This document shows positions 59,710 through 64,000 of a stretch of 64,000 bases of DNA, piece by piece. The position numbers and the translations under genes are program-made. The notes below the pieces were generated by a model. The model did no database searches, was not told the origin of the DNA, and saw only the letters and a program-made list of their open reading frames with translations. Numbering within the stretch: the first letter of the stretch is position 1; each line of letters starts with the position of its first letter. The DNA comes from CAMDPA01 sp965223035 (lineage in GTDB: Bacteria; Pseudomonadota; Alphaproteobacteria; Rhizobiales; Hyphomicrobiaceae): NCBI GenBank assembly GCA_965223035.1, contig OZ244980.1, positions 3,782,001 to 3,846,000 on the forward strand, given 5' to 3'.

Positions 59710-61749
59710 ATGCTGCTCACGACCCAACGCTCAGCACTTGCGGCCGCGATCATGGTGACCGCCGGCGTCCTCGGCTTGGCGTCGGCGCAGGGACAACAGG
59801 CCGTGTCGGCCGAGGGCCGGGCCATCACTGAACGCGCGCGGGACCTCGGCGTGCCGTCTGTCCGGCCCGATCACCAGCTCAACGAGCGGGTGTTGCTCCA
59901 TAACACGCTGGCGCCGTCGATCGGCCGCGCACGCGTGCGTTGGCACGTGCAAAACCCGTTTCGCTTCTTCAATGACCCCGCCGACACCGGTTTGCACCGG
60001 GCGGTTTGGGCAAGCCTGAGCGATGCCCAGCGGCAAGCACCGGTGCTGAACGCAGAGCGCCTGCTCAGCGCCCGGTTCCATCGCGGCTGGTCAGCGCAAC
60101 GCAAAGGGCGGGTGTGTTGGAACCCCGAAGCGCGTCGCTTCGTCTGCCCCAACGGCGATCCCTACGTCACCCCCCACACCCATAAAATCATCGCTCAGTT
60201 GCGCGACGTGCCCGACGCCGCGCAGATCACCTGCCGGTGGCGCATTGAACCACTCGACCCGAAGGCCGGCCACGCCGGCAGCCTAAAGGCGGTCTGTGCG
60301 CAGCCGGTGGAACTGACGATCCCCTACCCGTCCGGCGCGCGCATTTTGGTTGAGATCGGCGGACGCGTCGTCGCGGCCGAACAGGTCCGCGTCAACGATG
60401 TCCTGATTGTCGGGCTCGGGGACAGCTTTGCCAGCGGCGAGGGCAACCCCGATTTTCCGGTGCGGTTCTCGCGAGAGCGCGCCTCCAGTTACGGTAACGG
60501 CACCCTGTCCGACACCGATCCGTCGACCGGCTATCCGACCCGCGCGGGCCGCTGGCGTCACATGGGCGATCGCCGGTTCATGGCGCGCGGTGCGCGCTGG
60601 CTGGATCGGGCCTGCCATCGCTCGCTTTACTCCCATCAGCTGCGCGCGGCATTGCAGCTGGCGCTGGAGGAACCGCACAGGGCCGTGACCTTTCTCGGCT
60701 TGGCCTGCTCCGGCGCCGATATCGTTCGCGGCTTGTTCCTGCGTTATCGTGGCCATGAATGGGTGAGGAACCCGCCGGTGCACTCGCAAATTTCGGCGGT
60801 CGCCGTCGCGCAGTGCGGAACCCATGAGGCACCGCAGCAGGATTTGCCGGAAGCGTACCACTTGCGGGGGCGGATCCCGGCGCTGCAGGGCGGGCTCGTG
60901 TTGCGCAAATGCCCCAAGTCGGACGCGCGCCCGGTCGACCTGTTCATGATCTCGATCGGCGGCAACGACATTGGCTTTGCGCGGCTGGTGGCCAACGCCG
61001 TGTTGCATAGCGAATCGACGCTGAAGATGCTCGGCGGCTGGATCGGCGAGGTGCACGGTGCGCCCGAGGCGATGCGCGCGCTGGCCAACCTTGATGACCG
61101 CTTCAAGGCGCTGAACCGCGCCCTGCACTACCTGTTGCACCTGCCTTGGTCGCAAAGCGATCGGGTGCTGTTGACGGCCTATCCGGCCATGGCCCTGCTC
61201 GACGATGGTCGCACCGTTTGCCCGGACGGATCTGCTGGAATGGACGTGGTGCCGACGTTGCGGCTTTCGGCGCGGCAAGCGCGCGAGGGTGAACAGGCCG
61301 CAAACCGGCTCCACGCCACGATGCGCAGGGCCGCCCGCAAACATTCGTGGACCTTCGTCGAAGGCCATCGTGAGCAATTCCTGGGACGTGGCATCTGTGC
61401 CGGATGGAGTGTTAATGCCCTGTCCAGCGTCGACGACCTACGACTACCGCGCCGACGCGCTGGTCGCTGGCAGCCCTATAATCCAGCCGACTATCGGCCG
61501 TATGCGTCCCGTCAACGCTGGTTCCGCACGCCCAATGATGCCTTCCTGACCGTCAATTTTCACGTACCGACGCCGCTTGTTCAGCGGGCGTTGAAGCTTG
61601 ACAGCGTCGCCTGGTTTCAGCTGTTGCTGGCCGCGACCTATTCCGGCGCCTTTCATCCTACGGCGGAAGGGCAGGCCGCGATCGCGGATGCCGTGGTCGC
61701 GCGCGCCCGGCGGGTGCTCGCCAAGTACGGACCCACGCCGCGACGCTAG
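59710..61749 (+). CDS. Large exported SGNH/GDSL hydrolase
   Basis: 679 residues. The ATG chosen has GGGAG five bases upstream and begins a signal peptide (MLLTTQRSALAAAIMVTAGV to SAQGQ). Residues 30-220 are an N-terminal region without recognised family, with several cysteines (VCWNPE, FVCPNG, TCRWRI). The SGNH hydrolase domain has block I VGLGDSFASGEGNPD, block III SIGGNDIGFA and block V SGAFHPTAEGQAAIAD with the catalytic histidine, all conserved. It is likely an exported esterase or lipase; the substrate is unknown. Its stop codon is in the CTAG of repeat A10. Confidence 0.88.
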   Translation: MLLTTQRSALAAAIMVTAGVLGLASAQGQQAVSAEGRAITERARDLGVPSVRPDHQLNERVLLHNTLAPSIGRARVRWHVQNPFRFFNDPADTGLHRAVWASLSDAQRQAPVLNAERLLSARFHRGWSAQRKGRVCWNPEARRFVCPNGDPYVTPHTHKIIAQLRDVPDAAQITCRWRIEPLDPKAGHAGSLKAVCAQPVELTIPYPSGARILVEIGGRVVAAEQVRVNDVLIVGLGDSFASGEGNPDFPVRFSRERASSYGNGTLSDTDPSTGYPTRAGRWRHMGDRRFMARGARWLDRACHRSLYSHQLRAALQLALEEPHRAVTFLGLACSGADIVRGLFLRYRGHEWVRNPPVHSQISAVAVAQCGTHEAPQQDLPEAYHLRGRIPALQGGLVLRKCPKSDARPVDLFMISIGGNDIGFARLVANAVLHSESTLKMLGGWIGEVHGAPEAMRALANLDDRFKALNRALHYLLHLPWSQSDRVLLTAYPAMALLDDGRTVCPDGSAGMDVVPTLRLSARQAREGEQAANRLHATMRRAARKHSWTFVEGHREQFLGRGICAGWSVNALSSVDDLRLPRRRAGRWQPYNPADYRPYASRQRWFRTPNDAFLTVNFHVPTPLVQRALKLDSVAWFQLLLAATYSGAFHPTAEGQAAIADAVVARARRVLAKYGPTPRR

Positions 61750-61849
61750 AGCAACCTGCCTTAAATCGGAACCGCAACGCCGATTCCAATTGCGCCGGTT
61801 CCGATTTAAGGCGCAAAGATGATCGCTCTTAAAGTGGTGAGCAACCTGT
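61746..61849 (+). repeat. Family A repeat, copy A10 (mosaic)
   Basis: CTAGAGCAACCTGCCTTAAA joins a hairpin 2 end to hairpin 1 at CCTTAAATCGG, continues through the GATGATC arm and spacer, and at GGTGAGCAACCTG becomes family B. The CTAG supplies the SGNH hydrolase stop. Confidence 0.9.
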
Positions 61850-61945
61850 GCCGGCCCGCACTCGCGCCCGGGCGCCCACAATGGTGGGCCATCGGCTGGC
61901 CGGGCGCAGCAGCAGGATGGTTCCACTCGCCGTGAAACGCTATAG
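61848..61945 (+). repeat. Family B repeat, copy B10 (lacks the short palindrome)
   Basis: GTGCCGGCCCGCACTCGC, a hairpin around CCCACAATGGTGGG, then GGATGGTTCCACTCGCCGTG and GAAACGCTATA. Fused to A10 on its left. Confidence 0.7.
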
Positions 61946-62395
61946 CCCGCACTGCAGACGGCGGCACCGCCGGGGCCGGACCCTCTCAGCCTTGCCGCTC
62001 AGACGCCGTTGCAGCTCTCCGTCTGGTGCCCAACCCGTGCGCCACGGCCCGCGCCGGGCCCGCGCGCCATACCTTTGACAAGGCCCGTCACCTGGGCTCG
62101 GGCGGGCGGGCGGCGACAAAAGCTGTGGGATTAAGTGGTGTTGCGAACGGTCACCCGGCCGACACCACGCGCGGCGGCGGCACCGATCAGCGGGTCCGGT
62201 GCCCGCACGGCCGGCCCAATCCGCTGTGAATGCGGCAGAACGCCTGCTTGAGCGATGGTGGAACTTCGTGCTCTGTGAACTTCTAAACTTTGAATGACGC
62301 GGCCGATTGAGCGAACGCACCGTGTTTGGACTGGGCGTGCGGCATAAGCGGCTACACGACATGATGTCAGCATGAAGCGGGACAAGGTGCACGGC
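61946..62395. other. 450-bp gene-free leader of the cytochrome oxidase operon
   Basis: GC-rich at first, more AT-rich after 62.26 kb (TTCTAAACTTTGAATGACG). No gene or confident promoter identified. Confidence 0.5.
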
Positions 62396-63406
62396 ATGGC
62401 GAACACGAAGTCGGCTTTGGGCGCCCTGATGGCGGGACTTTCGGTGGGCGCCAGCAGCGCGCAAGCCCAACTTGGCCAGCCGGTCGACTGGCAGAAGAAT
62501 TTGCAGGAGCCTGCAAGTCAGATCGCCACCAACATCGCGGCGTTCCATGACGGCGTGACCATCGTGATTTTTTTGATCGCGATCTTCGTGCTGGGACTGA
62601 TGATCTACGTCATCATGCGGTTTAACGAGACACGAAATCCAACGCCGTCCAATGTCACGCACAACACGATGCTCGAGGTGGCATGGACTGTCATCCCAAT
62701 CCTCATTCTGGTCGGCATCGCCATACCATCGTTCAGACTGCTGTTTCAGCAGTACACCTTTCCCCCGCCGGACGTCACCATCAAAGCCACGGGAAACGCC
62801 TGGTTCTGGGAGCACGAGTATGTCGATTTCGATGGCTTCAGGGTCACCTCCAACATGGTGCGCGACGAGGACGTGCTGAGGCAGGCGTTGGGGGATGAGA
62901 AATTTGACAAGACCTATCAGGGTCTGGAGGGTTTGGCGCGGTTGGAGCGGCTTTATCTGGACGCGAAGCCGCTGTGGGCAAAGCAGGGGCGGGTGCGGCA
63001 ATTGTCCGTCGACAATCGCATCGCGGTGCCGGAAAACAAGGTGATACACGTACTGGTCACGGCCAGCGACGTGATCCACAACTGGACGATCCCCTCCTTC
63101 GGCTCGAAGGTCGATGCCGTACCCGGCCGGATCACGGCGACCTGGTTCACGCCGAACAAGCGTGGGATTTTCTACGGACAGTGCTCCGAGCTCTGCGGCA
63201 AGGATCACTCGTCAATGCCGATCGAGGTTCAGGTGGTCTCGCAACAGGCGTTCGACCGTTGGTCGACGGCGATGAAGGCGGCCGCGGGCGAGCGCGATGC
63301 CGGACAGCGCCGCGAGTTGCGCAAACAGGCCCGCGACATTCTGCAACAAGCCGCACTTGAAGATCGCAAGACCGTCAAGGTCGCGGCGAAATCGAAGGCG
63401 AATTGA
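62396..63406 (+). CDS. coxB: Cytochrome c oxidase subunit II
   Basis: The CuA subunit that takes electrons from cytochrome c. The ATG at 62396 has AAGG eight bases upstream; an ATG at 62372 lacks a site. A signal peptide (MANTKSALGALMAG to SAQAQ) is followed by two membrane segments and the sequence WTVIPILILVGIAIPSFRLL. The cupredoxin domain carries the CuA ligands in SDVIHNWTIPSFG and YGQCSELCGKDHSSMPIEV. Between WFWEHEYVDFDG and the CuA region there is an insert of about 50 residues. About 336 residues in all. Followed by ctaD after 91 bp. Confidence 0.96.
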   Translation: MANTKSALGALMAGLSVGASSAQAQLGQPVDWQKNLQEPASQIATNIAAFHDGVTIVIFLIAIFVLGLMIYVIMRFNETRNPTPSNVTHNTMLEVAWTVIPILILVGIAIPSFRLLFQQYTFPPPDVTIKATGNAWFWEHEYVDFDGFRVTSNMVRDEDVLRQALGDEKFDKTYQGLEGLARLERLYLDAKPLWAKQGRVRQLSVDNRIAVPENKVIHVLVTASDVIHNWTIPSFGSKVDAVPGRITATWFTPNKRGIFYGQCSELCGKDHSSMPIEVQVVSQQAFDRWSTAMKAAAGERDAGQRRELRKQARDILQQAALEDRKTVKVAAKSKAN

Positions 63407-63497
63407 GGATCTGCGGCTCGCCAGCACCCTAGCGCGGCGCGGGGGCAATCCGTGATGAACATGATTTATCGACCTGATGAAGAAAGGTCCGACGGAA

Positions 63498-64000
63498 ATG
63501 GATGAACGAGTTCACGGCGCCGAAGCGGCACACGACCACGCGCCTTCGCCCTATTCGATCACACGCTGGTTGTATTCAACCAACCACAAGGACATCGGCA
63601 CGATGTACCTTGTATTTGCGATGATCGGCGGCGTGATCGGCGGCTTTTTGTCCATCATCATGCGGCTTGAGTTGCAAGACCCCGGCATGCAATATTTCGC
63701 CGATCCGCACACCTACAACGTGTTCGTCACCGGTCACGGCCTCATCATGGTGTTTTTCATGGTGATGCCAGCGCTGATCGGCGGCTTCGGCAATTGGTTC
63801 GTGCCGCTGATGATCGGTGCGCCGGACATGGCGTTCCCGCGCATGAACAACATCTCATTCTGGCTGTTGCCGGTGTCATTCACGCTGTTGTTGCTGTCGA
63901 TGTTCGTCGAAGGCCCGTCGGGCGCCAACGGTGTCGGGGCCGGGTGGACTGTGTACGCACCGTTGTCGACGTTGACCGGTCACCCCGGCCCGGCCATGGA
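63498..64000 (+). CDS. ctaD: Cytochrome c oxidase subunit I, N-terminal part (runs off the window)
   Basis: The haem a / haem a3-CuB catalytic subunit of an aa3-type oxidase. The first 167 codons are present (MDERVHGAEAAHDHAP, then RWLYSTNHKDIGTMYLVFAM, the family start). The haem a ligand histidine lies in VFVTGHGLIMVFFMVMPALI, followed by GGFGNWFVPLMIGAPDMAFPRMN, both standard. GGTCCGACGGAA precedes the ATG. The frame stays open to the window edge. It forms an operon with coxB. Confidence 0.96.
   Translation, partial: MDERVHGAEAAHDHAPSPYSITRWLYSTNHKDIGTMYLVFAMIGGVIGGFLSIIMRLELQDPGMQYFADPHTYNVFVTGHGLIMVFFMVMPALIGGFGNWFVPLMIGAPDMAFPRMNNISFWLLPVSFTLLLLSMFVEGPSGANGVGAGWTVYAPLSTLTGHPGPAM

Noticed and set aside
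1..64000. CRISPR arrays, tRNA and rRNA genes, prophage
   Set aside because: No regularly spaced direct repeats, no cloverleaf-like sequence and no phage structural genes were found on either strand.

Overview
The window reads as the chromosome of a high-GC alphaproteobacterium, probably Rhodospirillales-like (inferred from gene content, no 16S here). Pointers are a RegB/RegA pair beside a Sco protein, a glnB-glnA pair with a sigma-54-type promoter, an imuA-imuB-dnaE2 cassette with GTTC-N7-GTTC LexA boxes, intracellular PHA depolymerase, yajC-secD-secF followed by NDUFAF3-like and NDUFAF6-like genes, and an aa3-type oxidase operon. It looks like an aerobic, PHA-storing heterotroph. No tRNA, rRNA, CRISPR array or phage was seen.

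Layout. 1-4.5 kb (minus): gamma-glutamyltranspeptidase, thiO, thiS, thiG and the start of thiE. 4.6-10.9 kb (minus): the dnaE2, imuB, imuA translesion cassette under an SOS promoter. 11.2-11.8 kb: L,D-transpeptidase. 12.2-14.1 kb (minus): glnA, glnB. 14.7-18.4 kb (plus): NAD(P)HX repair enzyme and a TPR protein. 18.5-20.8 kb: poorly coding, with an NTF2-like gene, a small exported protein and decayed sequence. 20.8-24.5 kb: three-subunit molybdenum hydroxylase. 24.7-29.4 kb: phaZ, sco, and divergent regB-regA. 29.4-32.5 kb: P450 and a second GGT-family protein. 32.7-36.4 kb: membrane protein, lipB, acylphosphatase, a DapA-family lyase. 36.3-43.7 kb: two GSTs, OpgC protein, a broken YHS gene, a TTC38-like protein, Lrp, UDG-like protein, MBL hydrolase. 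44.3-47.4 kb: histidine kinase, a possible structured RNA, an IS5-family element. 47.5-54 kb: hydantoinase A, a Cys-rich exported protein, a VIT/CCC1 transporter, a LeuA-family enzyme, a DUF815 ATPase. 54.6-62 kb: Sec operon with its downstream genes and an SGNH hydrolase. 62.4-64 kb: coxB and the start of ctaD.

The most unusual feature is two families of interspersed palindromic elements between 11.9 and 62 kb. Family A, 154 bp when complete, is two adjacent hairpins bounded by CTAG at both ends. Family B, roughly 100-145 bp, is a short palindrome plus a longer hairpin, often also bounded by CTAG. About ten copies of each are recognisable. They share CTAG junctions, recombine into mosaics, and repeatedly sit exactly at gene ends, so that the TAG inside CTAG is the stop codon of six genes here. 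One copy adds a C-terminal tail to a protein and one is interrupted by the IS. They look like non-autonomous mobile palindromes that may also act as gene-end or transcription-end signals.
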